A stretch of 43,307 nucleotides of DNA from an uncultured Rhodospirillales bacterium (GCA_903927465.1 CAIYMY010000079.1:1-43307); one strand, 5' to 3'; positions 24,862-33,592 are shown, counted from the first letter of the stretch. Notes: generated from the letters alone by a model not told the origin. Program-made: numbers and translations.

Positions 24862-25833
24862 CTATTTCGCCAGGGCCGGCGCTGGCGACGCCGACGGCAG
24901 CACATGCTCCCGCCAGGCTTGATCAAAGGCAGCGGCAGCTTGCGGCCCCTGCAGGAAGGCGGCGGTACAGGTATCGCAGGGCTTCTTTTTTTCCTGAGCG
25001 CTCACCAATTCGCGCCGCCAGCCAGCCGCCCTTTGACTCGCAAAGGCCTGAAAGATGCTGCCGTATTCACTCAAATTGCCGATCAGATAATCTTCATGCT
25101 CTGGCCGGTCGCTGCGGATATGGCAACAGGGCACGATATTGCCCGAAAAGCCGATGATGAAATGTGCGAAGGGGAAGAAACAGGGCGCCGAGCGTTTCGC
25201 CGCAGGCGTAATGTCCGGCAGCAGGCCGCCGCGATCTGTCCCATTGCGCATGAAATTGATGGCGCGGGTTTCGATTTCCAGGTGCGGATGCGGCATGGCG
25301 GCGATGATGTATTCATTCGAACGAATGGTACGGATGCGCGCCGCAATGCCTGCACGCACTGAAATTTCCAGCATGCGGTTGATGGCATAGATATCGGAAT
25401 ACTGGTCATCCTTGCGCATATGGATCGAAATATGCATGTAATTCAGCCCGGCATCCGCCAAGGCTTCAATATACGCTGGGTCTAGATAATCGCCATTGGT
25501 GTAGATCATCAGCCTGGCATTGGGCAGTGCTTCTCGTGCTTCCCTGATGCGATCCAAAATAGCGCGATCCGCGAGCGGTTCATTGTAGCTGTTCATCACG
25601 AAGTTTTTGGAAAAGCCGATTTCCGCAAGGTTATCCAGCACCAAGCGCCAAACCGGTTCTTCCATGCGCACATTTTCGCCAAGCCGGTCGCCCACCACAT
25701 TCGGGCAATAGGAACAGCGACGATTGCAATAGGAATGGGTTTCAACCTCCACCCGCCCAACCGTGCTGGCAAAGTATCGCTTCGCCGCTTCACGGTCCGT
25801 GATGGGATTGAAAGCTGCCCGGCCAAGCTGCAT
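24862..25833 (-). CDS. Radical SAM protein with SPASM-like C-terminus
   Basis: This 323-residue protein has the radical SAM cluster motif CNRRCSYC at Cys36, Cys40 and Cys43, followed by a partial TIM-barrel pattern (MNSYNEPLADRAILDRI, ARLMIYTNGDYLDPAYIEAL). The C-terminal third has extra cysteines (APCFFPF, VPCCHIRSD, KPCDTC), which suits a SPASM-type auxiliary iron-sulfur cluster. Such proteins modify peptides or activate partner enzymes. No peptide substrate lies next to it, so the reaction is unknown. It follows proC on the same strand by 13 bp, and the TetR gene starts 23 bp downstream. Start is the ATG at 25833. Confidence 0.88.
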   Translation of the reverse strand: MQLGRAAFNPITDREAAKRYFASTVGRVEVETHSYCNRRCSYCPNVVGDRLGENVRMEEPVWRLVLDNLAEIGFSKNFVMNSYNEPLADRAILDRIREAREALPNARLMIYTNGDYLDPAYIEALADAGLNYMHISIHMRKDDQYSDIYAINRMLEISVRAGIAARIRTIRSNEYIIAAMPHPHLEIETRAINFMRNGTDRGGLLPDITPAAKRSAPCFFPFAHFIIGFSGNIVPCCHIRSDRPEHEDYLIGNLSEYGSIFQAFASQRAAGWRRELVSAQEKKKPCDTCTAAFLQGPQAAAAFDQAWREHVLPSASPAPALAK

Positions 25834-25846
25834 CGCCTATCTTCCT

Positions 25847-26659
25847 TTACCCCGCCAATTCCCTCGCCCGATCCGTCGCCGCATGAATGGCGCGCGACAT
25901 CGCCTTGGGCCAGGCATCCGGTTCCATCAGCACCGCCAAGGCACGTTCCGTGGTGCCCTTGGGGCTGGTCACGGCGCGGCGGAGTTCAGCGGCGTCCTGT
26001 TCACTGGCGCCCAGCAGCGCACCGGACCCCGCTACAGTAGCGCGCGCCATGCGCCTGGCCAAATCGCGCGGCAGGCCCTGTTCCACGGCAGCGGCTTCCA
26101 GCACCTCGGCCAACAGAAACACATAGGCAGGGCCGCCGCCCGATACCGCCGTGACTGGATTGATATGATCTTCCTGATCCACCCAGGCCACTTCGCCAAT
26201 CGCTGCCAGCAGCGCATCGGCCAGCGCCTTTTGAGCGGCTGTCACGCCCGGCCCGGCAAAGGCCGCCGTAAAGCCCTGGCGGATGGCGGCTGGCGTATTC
26301 GGCATGGCACGGACCACCGCAGTGCCCGCACCAAGCGCTGCCTGCATGGAAGCGATCGAACGCCCGGCCATGATGGACAGAAACAAGGCCCCCTGCCCCG
26401 CAAACCGCGCATAGGCGGGCACGCTGCTTGGCGCTTCCTGCGGTTTGATGGCCGTCACCACCGCGGCGGGGCGGAAATCGGCCGGGATGGCGGCAGCATC
26501 CGCCACCACGCGCACACGCCCGGCAAAGGCGGCCACCGCCGGCGCATGGGGTTCAACCACCACAGCGTCAGCAAGGCCCTGTTCCAGCCAGCCGGACAGC
26601 ATCGCGCCGCCCATCTTGCCGCAGCCAATAAGAAGGATCGGGGGAAGTTTTTCGCTCAT
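25847..26659 (-). CDS. proC: Pyrroline-5-carboxylate reductase
   Basis: This 270-residue cytoplasmic enzyme reduces pyrroline-5-carboxylate to proline with NAD(P)H. The Rossmann motif is IGCGKMGGAMLSGW near the start. PNTPAAIRQGFTA and the substrate-binding motif VSGGGPAYVFLLAEVLEAAAV are conserved, followed by SPKGTTERAL. I chose the ATG at 26659; the longer reading has an N-terminal extension that precedes the Rossmann strand. The YbjN gene lies 55 bp upstream on the same strand, a pairing often seen in alphaproteobacteria. Confidence 0.96.
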   Translation of the reverse strand: MSEKLPPILLIGCGKMGGAMLSGWLEQGLADAVVVEPHAPAVAAFAGRVRVVADAAAIPADFRPAAVVTAIKPQEAPSSVPAYARFAGQGALFLSIMAGRSIASMQAALGAGTAVVRAMPNTPAAIRQGFTAAFAGPGVTAAQKALADALLAAIGEVAWVDQEDHINPVTAVSGGGPAYVFLLAEVLEAAAVEQGLPRDLARRMARATVAGSGALLGASEQDAAELRRAVTSPKGTTERALAVLMEPDAWPKAMSRAIHAATDRARELAG

Positions 26660-26714
26660 GCCCCCAGACTGCCTTTGAAATGAGGCGCGGGCAATCACCC
26701 CCGCGCCCAGCGCC

Positions 26715-27218
26715 TCAGGCTTCGCCAATGCAATCCAGCATCGCCGCGGCCAGCGCATCATTTGGGCTTTTCCCGCCCCAAAGCACAAATTGGAAAGCCG
26801 GGAAGAAGCGTTCGCATTCGGTCAGCGCGATATCCACCATATCTTCCAGGCTTTCTGCCGAGGCACCAGGCGCGCCGCGCAGCAGCACGGAATGGCGAAA
26901 CACCGGGACACCTTCTTCCGATTCGATGCCAAAATGCCCGATCCAGAGCCTATCATTGGCCAAGGCCAGCAATTCATAAAGCTTTTCCCGCCGCGCCGCC
27001 GGCACTTTCAAATCAAAGGCGCAGGTAAAGGCCATGGCGCTCATTTCCGAGGACCAGGAGAAATGCAGCCCGTAATCGCACCACTTCCCGGGCGCCTCGG
27101 CCGCCATCTCCTCATCGGAGCGGCGTTCAAATTCCCATTCATTGCCGGCGATAATCTGTTCCAGCACGTCTAAGGGATTGATAACGCGATCAATTTCAGT
27201 ATGCAAAGAGGCGGACAT
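26715..27218 (-). CDS. YbjN domain-containing protein
   Basis: This 167-residue protein resembles the YbjN family (a bacterial chaperone-like fold of unknown precise role). It starts MSASLHTEIDRVINPLDVLEQI, then WEFERRSDEEMAAEAPGKW and AFTCAFDLKVPAARREKLYELL. The acidic and aromatic pattern is typical. AGGGGGAG lies 5 nt before the ATG. It is the gene just upstream of proC. A function in proline metabolism is suggested only by position. Confidence 0.85.
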   Translation of the reverse strand: MSASLHTEIDRVINPLDVLEQIIAGNEWEFERRSDEEMAAEAPGKWCDYGLHFSWSSEMSAMAFTCAFDLKVPAARREKLYELLALANDRLWIGHFGIESEEGVPVFRHSVLLRGAPGASAESLEDMVDIALTECERFFPAFQFVLWGGKSPNDALAAAMLDCIGEA

Positions 27219-27350
27219 CGGAAACTCCCCCTTTCCGATCAGCCGGCCTGCACCCCAACATCTGGTGTGCGAATCGGGCCGTCGACCACAAGCGGAGATT
27301 ACGCAGGTGCGGAATCCCGCCGCAAGGGCGAATAAGTTACAATCCTGTCT

Positions 27351-27701
27351 TCAAGTACCGGATGAGGATTTGCCGCCAGATTTCGGAACCGCCTTGGAAT
27401 GCTTTGTCGCATTTTCCGAGTCGCCAAGTGATGCCACTTGGCTTGAAAATGCTTTGGCTTCCAGCGCTTCCACCCGGGCCGCGAGGTCCTCTGCCTGTTC
27501 CCGGGCGCGGCGGGCCACATCCATGGCCGCGTCCAATTCTTCCCGCCGGACCAGGTCCAGCCGGCGGATAATGGCTTCCGCCTGGGCCTTGGCGATGGCC
27601 TCAATCTCCGCGCGGATGCCAGTCAGCACCGAAAAGGCGCCGCCCGCCACGCCGGCCAGATCGTCCATCATGCGGGCACGCCCGCCACCCTGATCCTTCA
27701 T
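27351..27701 (-). CDS. UbiK/BMFP-like accessory factor (DUF526 type)
   Basis: This 116-residue protein has a short amphipathic N-terminus (MMDDLAGVAGGAFSVLTGIRAEI) followed by a long charged coiled coil (VRREELDAAMDVARRAREQAEDLAARVEALEAK). This is the layout of UbiK/BMFP proteins, which help ubiquinone biosynthesis at the membrane. The C-terminal tail is serine/lysine rich. The ATG at 27701 is taken because it begins the conserved part; a longer in-frame start at 27773 is possible. It diverges from hldD. Confidence 0.75.
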   Translation of the reverse strand: MKDQGGGRARMMDDLAGVAGGAFSVLTGIRAEIEAIAKAQAEAIIRRLDLVRREELDAAMDVARRAREQAEDLAARVEALEAKAFSSQVASLGDSENATKHSKAVPKSGGKSSSGT

Positions 27702-27796
27702 CGCCTTGCCCTTTCGGCCCTTGCTTGCCGGTCCACTCACCCACGGCCTATACGCTATAGCCTGATCGCTCAAGGCCGAGGCTGCAAAGACCGTCC

Positions 27797-28780
27797 ATGC
27801 ATATTGTCACTGGCGGGGCCGGTTTCATCGGCTCCAACCTGGTTGCAGCACTTTGCGCCCGAGGGGCGGAGGTGATGGTGGTGGACCGCCTGCGCCAAGG
27901 GGTGAAGTGGCGGAACCTCGCCAAACACCCCATCGCCGGCGTGATCCCGCCCGAGGCGCTGTGGGATTTCCTGGCCGCCGGCGCGCCGGTGGAAGCGGTG
28001 TTCCATATGGGGGCGATCAGCGCCACCACGGAAACCGACGGCGATCTGGTGGCGGCGGTGAACATCACCCTGTCTCAGCGCTTATGGGATTGGTGCGCTA
28101 AGCGCGGCGTGCCCTTCATCTATGCGTCTTCCGCCGCGACTTATGGCGATGGCGCCTTGGGTTTTGATGATGACGCATCGGAAGCGGCGCTTGCCAAGTT
28201 GCGGCCTTTGAATCTGTATGGCTGGTCCAAGCTCGCCTTCGATCGGCGCGTGGCGCAGATGCTGATGCGCGGGCGGGCCAGGCCACCGCAATGGGCGGGG
28301 CTTCGTTTCTTCAATGTCTATGGCCCGAATGAACACCATAAGGGCCGCATGGCGAGTGTGGTGCTTCATAAATTCCGCCAAATCATGGCGGGTGAGGCCG
28401 CAACCCTTTTCGCCTCGGACCGCGAAGGTGTCGCGGATGGGGAACAGATGCGCGATTTCGTGCATGTGGATGATTGTGTGGCCGCGATGCTTTGGCTGCA
28501 TGACAATCCCGGCACCTCGGGCCTGTTCAATATGGGCAGCGGCACGGCGCGCAGTTTCCTTGACCTGACGCGGGCGATTTACGCGGCCTTGGACCGCGCG
28601 CCCGATATCCGTTTTGTGCCGATGCCGGATGATCTGAAGGGTGGCTACCAATACTTCACCGAAGCGCGCATGGAACGCCTGCGCGCGGCTGGCTTTCGCA
28701 AGAACCCGACCACGCTGGAAGCCGGCGTCGCTTCCTATGTGCGTGATGTGCTGCTGCGCGCCGAGGATCCCTTCGCCTGA
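27797..28780 (+). CDS. hldD: ADP-L-glycero-D-manno-heptose 6-epimerase
   Basis: This 327-residue extended SDR enzyme interconverts ADP-D-glycero- and ADP-L-glycero-manno-heptose for lipopolysaccharide core synthesis. The nucleotide motif is TGGAGFIGSNLV. The catalytic region has SSAATYGDG and the YGWSKL motif with Tyr and Lys. FFNVYGPNEHHKGRMASV is the hallmark of HldD. GTARSFLDLTRAI lies in the C-terminal part. Its stop overlaps the lgt start by one base (TGATG), which couples translation. The divergent UbiK-like gene lies 95 bp away. Confidence 0.95.
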   Translation: MHIVTGGAGFIGSNLVAALCARGAEVMVVDRLRQGVKWRNLAKHPIAGVIPPEALWDFLAAGAPVEAVFHMGAISATTETDGDLVAAVNITLSQRLWDWCAKRGVPFIYASSAATYGDGALGFDDDASEAALAKLRPLNLYGWSKLAFDRRVAQMLMRGRARPPQWAGLRFFNVYGPNEHHKGRMASVVLHKFRQIMAGEAATLFASDREGVADGEQMRDFVHVDDCVAAMLWLHDNPGTSGLFNMGSGTARSFLDLTRAIYAALDRAPDIRFVPMPDDLKGGYQYFTEARMERLRAAGFRKNPTTLEAGVASYVRDVLLRAEDPFA

Positions 28781-29577
28781 TGTTCTTCGCCCTGCCCTTT
28801 CCGATGATTGACCCCGTGCTGGTGCAAATCGGGCCCTTTGCCATTCGCTGGTATGCGCTGGCCTATATCGCCGGGATTGTGCTGGGCTGGCGCCTGGCGC
28901 GGCGGTTGGTGGTGCTGGGGCCAAAAGTCGCGACGCCCGAGCAGGTGGATGATTTCGTCACCTGGGTCACGCTTGGCATTATTCTGGGTGGGCGCTTTGG
29001 TTATGTGATTTTTTATCGCCCTGACATTTTCTTGAGAGCGCCTTGGGAGATTCTGTACCTATGGCAGGGCGGCATGTCCTTCCATGGCGGCGCGCTTGGC
29101 GTGATTGTCGCGCTGTATTTCTTCACGCGCCGCCAAGGGCTGGATTGGGTGGCGTTTTCTGATCGCGTGGTCTGCGTGGTGCCGATTGGGATTTTCCTGG
29201 GGCGGCTCGCAAATTTCATCAATGGCGAATTATGGGGCCGGGTGGCTGATGTGCCCTGGGCCATGGTGTTTCCAGGCGCTGGGCCTGATCCGCGCCACCC
29301 GTCGCAGCTTTACCAGGCGGGGCTTGAGGGTTTGTGCCTTTTCGCCCTGCTGATGGTGCTGGTTTACCGCCCTTCAGTGCGGGCGCGTGTCGGCGTGCTT
29401 TCGGGCGTGTTCCTGGGCGGTTATGGCGTGGCGCGCTTCATTGGCGAATTCTTCCGCCAACCGGACGCGCATTTGGGGTTTCTGTTTGCGGGCGCCACCA
29501 TGGGGCAATTGCTGTCGCTGCCGATGATCGCGGCGGGGGCGTGGCTGGTGCTGCGGGGGATGCGGCGCGGGGTTTAG
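28780..29577 (+). CDS. lgt: Prolipoprotein diacylglyceryl transferase
   Basis: This 265-residue inner-membrane enzyme transfers diacylglycerol from phosphatidylglycerol to the lipobox cysteine of prolipoproteins. Hallmarks are IGPFAIRWYALAYIAGIVLG near the N-terminus, GGRFGYVIFYRP, GGMSFHGGALG (the central Lgt signature) and FLGRLANFINGELWGR. GVARFIGEFFRQPD is near the C-terminus. About seven membrane segments are expected. It follows hldD with a one-base overlap. After it the base composition drops and the AT-rich island begins. Confidence 0.96.
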   Translation: MFFALPFPMIDPVLVQIGPFAIRWYALAYIAGIVLGWRLARRLVVLGPKVATPEQVDDFVTWVTLGIILGGRFGYVIFYRPDIFLRAPWEILYLWQGGMSFHGGALGVIVALYFFTRRQGLDWVAFSDRVVCVVPIGIFLGRLANFINGELWGRVADVPWAMVFPGAGPDPRHPSQLYQAGLEGLCLFALLMVLVYRPSVRARVGVLSGVFLGGYGVARFIGEFFRQPDAHLGFLFAGATMGQLLSLPMIAAGAWLVLRGMRRGV

Positions 29578-29602
29578 ACAGGGAAGAGAGAAGAAGACCT
29601 GC

Positions 29603-29636
29603 TTGTCTATCAAAGACGGCTAAATTTGATAGACAA
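29603..29636. repeat. 12-bp perfect inverted repeat after lgt
   Basis: TTGTCTATCAAA (29603-29614) pairs with TTTGATAGACAA (29625-29636) over a 10-nt spacer. It lies 25 bp after the lgt stop, at the point where base composition drops. It could be a terminator for hldD-lgt without a classic T-run, an operator, or a footprint of the inserted segment. I found no second copy. Confidence 0.75.
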
Positions 29637-29705
29637 ACAACTTTGCCTACCTTAAGTGAGAGTCAAATACGCTTGTTTCTCATTTCAAGGAAATTCCCAG
29701 AGACA

Positions 29706-29765
29706 ATGACAGACCCCCACCCATTAGCAGGCTTCGACCACAGCGGCGCAGTTCAATACCATTAA
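29706..29765 (+). other. Nineteen-codon open frame after lgt, status uncertain
   Basis: ATG at 29706 opens a 19-residue frame reading MTDPHPLAGFDHSGAVQYH before a stop at 29765. A start preceded by AGAGAC and downstream of lgt might be the remnant of a gene displaced when the island was inserted, or a chance frame. I cannot assign it. Confidence 0.2.
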
Positions 29766-29791
29766 CAGACAAACCGGCTTCGTGGACGCGA

Positions 29792-32083
29792 CTATCTACA
29801 TAGTCTTAGCATATGGTCGGTGTGCTTTGGGTCGGCGGTGTGCATCATTTCTATGAGCGCTTTTGCTGCCTCATAAGACTCCTCTAAGGTCATAGAGGAA
29901 AAGCCCACTAGATCATCTAGATTATCCGAGTGTGATTCGACCTGAGTAAGCCGGTCGAGAGCCTTCATACGAACCGTCTCCAATGAATAATCACTGCAAA
30001 GTTGGTCAACCTTGCTTGCGAGGCCGGCGCTTCCTGGACATTTGAACGTCAGGAACACCTCTAATACTCGGCGAAGTAAATGAGGCATCATATAAGCATA
30101 CTCATAGTCAATCCCCTGACTCTCGAAATCTACGACGTGCTTGAAAAGAAAATGATACTCAAAATCATACTCACGCAAAAGTTTCGACATTTCAGAAAAC
30201 GTGCTTTTTCGCGTTGCACAGTTTCTTGGTAGTCCAACATTCAGGAAAAAGAACCGTGCCGTTGGTTGTTTTGATGCATCATCCGGTTTGGCACGTTGTT
30301 TCCAGTACTTCTTGAATTCATTCATACAAGGCAGATTGTGGGTCAGAATAAAAACTTGAGCCGACTGCTCTACTCTAGATTTAACGAGAGTACATGCGTA
30401 ATTCAAAGCCTTACTATCTAAACTTGAGATAGGATCGTCGATCACCAGAATAGTATCTTCCAGCTTCCGTCCATCTGATTGCAACATTGAAATGAAATAA
30501 CAGAGCGCGATCGCTGTCTTCTCACCTTCGCTAGGCGGCCCAATCAAGCGTCTTCCGTGTCGCTGAATTTCATATCCCTCGGTAGTGGGACGGATTGTGA
30601 GTTCGTGATGTCCAAGGTATGAGGCTATAAGTTTGTTTACAATCTCGGCTGCCTTGCTGTGTTCGCGAATGACGCTTTTTAGCAAAGCGATTTCCGCCTT
30701 CAGTTGGGCTATCTTCGCCCCAGACTCACTTGCGCTAACTTTCGCATCCTCAACATTTTTGACCAGACCATCATATTCCGCTCTAGCTTCTGCTACATTA
30801 TGTTTACGGATACTCAAGCGCGATTCCGATTGATATTGCGTAAACGTTGAAGCTTTTCCGTTGTGTTTTCTGATAATTTCGTTGATTCGAGCTATGGCAT
30901 CATCTAGGTTCGTAATATTGTATTGGCTGACGATGACCTGGAAGGCTTGGACGTTAATTTTTCGCGTCGGATATTCGCTTTTCTCCTGAAGAATGTCGCC
31001 AGCTCCTGTGAGCAGAGATTTGGCGGTTTCTATTTCTTCAACCAACCGGGTCTGCGCCTGTTCGTAATCAAACGAAAACTCTCCCAAAAGAAGTGAGGGG
31101 GCGGGAATACGACTTTGTAGTGCGAGCAAACTCTGAGTTATCACCACAACTTGCTCACGACAAAATCTCAAGCGTTGAAGAAATTGATCTAGATGATCAT
31201 TAAATATTTGCTCCAAGGCTTCTGTTCGCTCAGGCGTAATTGGGTTATCGCAAAAGAGGCAGGTTTCAAGCCCATTGCCCTGGTGATACTCAAACCCTTT
31301 CTTTACCCAAAGGAGCATATCGGGATGGCGCTGAAGGCCCTCAAGAACAATGGTACCGGGCGTTTCATTTGAGAGATTAATGATCTCAGCTAAAATATCT
31401 GCCTTCAGTTCGGCTTCTTCCACGAGCGCGGAAACCCGATCAATGCTTTCTCGGGCACATATAGATCTCGCGACATCCAGCGCTTCCTGCGACATTGGAG
31501 CATCGCATTCGGAGGACAGATCTGCAAAATCCTGCTCCAACTGTCCAGCCTCGTAACTACGACCAACAAATCGCCCCTGCTCAGAAACAAGTTTTGCGCG
31601 TCCTCTCTTGAATGTGCTGAGAGCTTTTTCGGCGGCCTGTTGAAGTTTTACAGCTTCCGCGCTCTCTCTAATAATTTCGGTAAGTTGATTTTCTTTGCGC
31701 GCGAGGTCTGCGGCAGCCTCAGCCTGCTCGCGGCCGATATAAAATATAGGATTAGCCGCGCTGTTGTTCCATTGTAGGTTGCGATCAACAAAGTCCGTAT
31801 TGAATACTAAAATATGCTTTTCAATACCCTTAAGGTTACCTGGGGCCTTGAGATAACTTTTGGTTTCCATTTCAAATTCGAAAGAACAATTTTCAGGCAG
31901 CATGGGATCGCTAGAGCCGCCTTGAAGACTCGCGAACAACCTCGAGAGCGTGCTCTTTCCAGAGCCATTAAAACCATAAATTAAGTTGTATTTGAGGAAC
32001 CCAAGGCTCGAATCTGCTCGTGTCCGATCGCCAAGAACCCCCACTCCACTAAGTTCAGAAATGTTTGCAATTCGTGCGCTCAT
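29792..32083 (-). CDS. RloC-like AAA/ABC ATPase with candidate anticodon-nuclease C-terminus
   Basis: This 763-residue protein looks like RloC (wobble-nucleotide-excising tRNase, AAA_13 class), a phage-defence and DNA-damage protein. Walker A GFNGSGKST is at 37-45. A coiled-coil hairpin covers about 120-480 and holds a zinc-hook-like CLFC (Cys275, Cys278), as in Rad50. The ABC signature-like PSEGEKTA is at 517-524, Walker B ILVIDD at 545-550, and the switch His582 is in LTHN. The C-terminus has R671-x3-E675 (RRVLEVFL) and His718 (VESHSD), which fits the Arg-Glu-His catalytic triad pattern of PrrC/RloC nucleases. The His is 43 residues after the Glu, so this assignment is tentative. The gene is clearly AT-richer than its neighbours and stands alone beside tRNA-Thr, which suggests horizontal acquisition. 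No restriction-modification genes adjoin it. Confidence 0.85.
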   Translation of the reverse strand: MSARIANISELSGVGVLGDRTRADSSLGFLKYNLIYGFNGSGKSTLSRLFASLQGGSSDPMLPENCSFEFEMETKSYLKAPGNLKGIEKHILVFNTDFVDRNLQWNNSAANPIFYIGREQAEAAADLARKENQLTEIIRESAEAVKLQQAAEKALSTFKRGRAKLVSEQGRFVGRSYEAGQLEQDFADLSSECDAPMSQEALDVARSICARESIDRVSALVEEAELKADILAEIINLSNETPGTIVLEGLQRHPDMLLWVKKGFEYHQGNGLETCLFCDNPITPERTEALEQIFNDHLDQFLQRLRFCREQVVVITQSLLALQSRIPAPSLLLGEFSFDYEQAQTRLVEEIETAKSLLTGAGDILQEKSEYPTRKINVQAFQVIVSQYNITNLDDAIARINEIIRKHNGKASTFTQYQSESRLSIRKHNVAEARAEYDGLVKNVEDAKVSASESGAKIAQLKAEIALLKSVIREHSKAAEIVNKLIASYLGHHELTIRPTTEGYEIQRHGRRLIGPPSEGEKTAIALCYFISMLQSDGRKLEDTILVIDDPISSLDSKALNYACTLVKSRVEQSAQVFILTHNLPCMNEFKKYWKQRAKPDDASKQPTARFFFLNVGLPRNCATRKSTFSEMSKLLREYDFEYHFLFKHVVDFESQGIDYEYAYMMPHLLRRVLEVFLTFKCPGSAGLASKVDQLCSDYSLETVRMKALDRLTQVESHSDNLDDLVGFSSMTLEESYEAAKALIEMMHTADPKHTDHMLRLCR

Positions 32084-32287
32084 GCGTCTGAACCTACATT
32101 CGGTTTAACTTCTCGCAACCTTAAGTTAAAGGGCGGAGTCACGCTAGCATCACTAAGTCATTGCTTGGCAATCAAAAAATTTCTATTTTGCCATCGGGTG
32201 AACGGCTGCGTCATGTCACATATCCCATTAAGGGGCGCTCCACAGTGTTGCGAATGGAAGCCCATGGAGGGCGCCCGGCGTGATGCA
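32084..32287. promoter_or_regulatory. Intergenic region between the RloC-like gene and tRNA-Thr
   Basis: These 204 bp are AT-rich near the RloC-like gene, which probably holds its promoter, and GC-rich next to the tRNA. Imperfect arms GGCGCTCCA / TGGAGGGCGCC (about 32234-32279) could fold as an end signal for the tRNA transcript. No repeat of the tRNA 3' end was found at the far island edge. Confidence 0.3.
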
Positions 32288-32362
<75 letters not shown>

Positions 32363-32455
32363 CAAGGCCCTGGCGGACGCGCATCCTCTAGCCCCAGCCT
32401 GGGGCGTCCCGCAACCCCTTGATGACGGCAGAATGCGCTGCCAATTCATGCCCGC

Positions 32456-32620
32456 ATGGAAAAGCACGGCAAAACCCCGCCCAAGCCCGCATCGTCCCGC
32501 GAAGAAAGGCTGGCGGCGGCGCTCAGGGAGAATCTGCGCCGGCGCAAGGCCAAGGCGCGGGCGCTGGATGCGGCGGCAGCGCCCCCCAAGCCAGACAGCG
32601 CCGAAAAACCCAGGGAATAA
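32456..32620 (+). CDS. Small conserved basic protein upstream of accD
   Basis: This 54-residue protein reads MEKHGKTPPKPASSREERLA, then AALRENLRRRKAKARAL, with a Lys/Pro/Ala-rich tail. The REERLAAALRENLRRRKAKAR core resembles short uncharacterised alphaproteobacterial proteins that lie before accD. It lies 76 bp before accD on the same strand. No function is known to me. The predicted basic helix could bind nucleic acid, but that is speculation. Confidence 0.7.
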   Translation: MEKHGKTPPKPASSREERLAAALRENLRRRKAKARALDAAAAPPKPDSAEKPRE

Positions 32621-32696
32621 AGCCGGGTTTCCCCCGGGGGGCCAAGTGCGCTATTTTCCGCCCCAAGGGGCTCCGGCCCAAGCTTAAGGACATGCC

Positions 32697-33587
32697 ATGA
32701 ACTGGATCAGCGATTGGGCCCTGCCGAAGATCCAGGGCCTGTTCAAGCGGGAATCGCCGGAAAACCTCTGGCATAATTGCCCTGCCTGCCAGCAGATGAT
32801 CTTCCATCGGGATCTGGAAAAGGCTTTGCGCGTTTGCTCCCATTGCGGGCATCACATGCGGCTCGGCGCCGTGCAGCGGCTGGAAGCCACCTTGGACCCT
32901 GGCTTTTCACGCATTGAATTGCCCAAGGCACCGGCTGATCCGCTGCGCTTTCGTGACCAGCGCCGCTATGCGGATAGGCTGCGCGAAAGCCAAACCAAGA
33001 CAAGCATGGATGATGCGGTGGCGGTCGCGCATGGCACCATCAATGACCAACGCGCGGTCGTCGCCGCCTTCGAATTCGCTTTCATGGGCGGGTCCATGGG
33101 TGCTGGCGTGGGTGAGGCCATTGTCACCGCCGCCAAGCTTGCCGTGCTGCAGAATGCGCCGCTGATCGTCTTTACCGCCTCGGGCGGGGCGCGCATGCAG
33201 GAAGGGGCCGTCAGCCTGATGCAAATGCCGCGCACGGTGATTGCAACGCGCATGGTGAAGGAAGCCGGCCTGCCCTTCATTACCGTATTGTGCGACCCGA
33301 CCACGGGCGGTGTCACGGCCAGCTTCGCCATGCTGGGCGATATCCAAATCGCTGAGCCTGGTGCCCTGATCGGCTTCGCCGGCGCGCGCGTGATTGAACA
33401 GACAGTGCGCGAGAAATTGCCGGAAGGTTTTCAGCGCGCCGAATACCTGCTGGAACACGGCATTCTGGACATGGTGGTGAAGCGTGGGGAAATGCGCGAA
33501 ACCTTGGCGCGCGTCATTTCCCTGCTGCGACAGCCCCTGCTTGAACGCAGTGACGAAGAAGCCGAAGCCGCGGCGCCCGCCGAATAA
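32697..33587 (+). CDS. accD: Acetyl-CoA carboxylase carboxyltransferase subunit beta
   Basis: This 296-residue subunit, with AccA, transfers CO2 from carboxybiotin to acetyl-CoA to make malonyl-CoA. The N-terminal zinc ribbon has CPAC and CSHC (about residues 28-50). The carboxyltransferase core has FEFAFMGGSMGAGVGEAI, FTASGGARMQEGAVSLMQM and VLCDPTTGGVTASFAMLGD. The length is normal. AAGGA lies 6 nt before the ATG. folC begins 5 bp after its stop, the usual accD-folC pair. Confidence 0.97.
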   Translation: MNWISDWALPKIQGLFKRESPENLWHNCPACQQMIFHRDLEKALRVCSHCGHHMRLGAVQRLEATLDPGFSRIELPKAPADPLRFRDQRRYADRLRESQTKTSMDDAVAVAHGTINDQRAVVAAFEFAFMGGSMGAGVGEAIVTAAKLAVLQNAPLIVFTASGGARMQEGAVSLMQMPRTVIATRMVKEAGLPFITVLCDPTTGGVTASFAMLGDIQIAEPGALIGFAGARVIEQTVREKLPEGFQRAEYLLEHGILDMVVKRGEMRETLARVISLLRQPLLERSDEEAEAAAPAE

Positions 33588-33592
33588 ATCCC

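Noticed and set aside
29706-29765. Remnant of a methyltransferase gene after lgt
   Set aside because: The 19-residue frame is too short to match any family; it is listed only as an uncertain frame.
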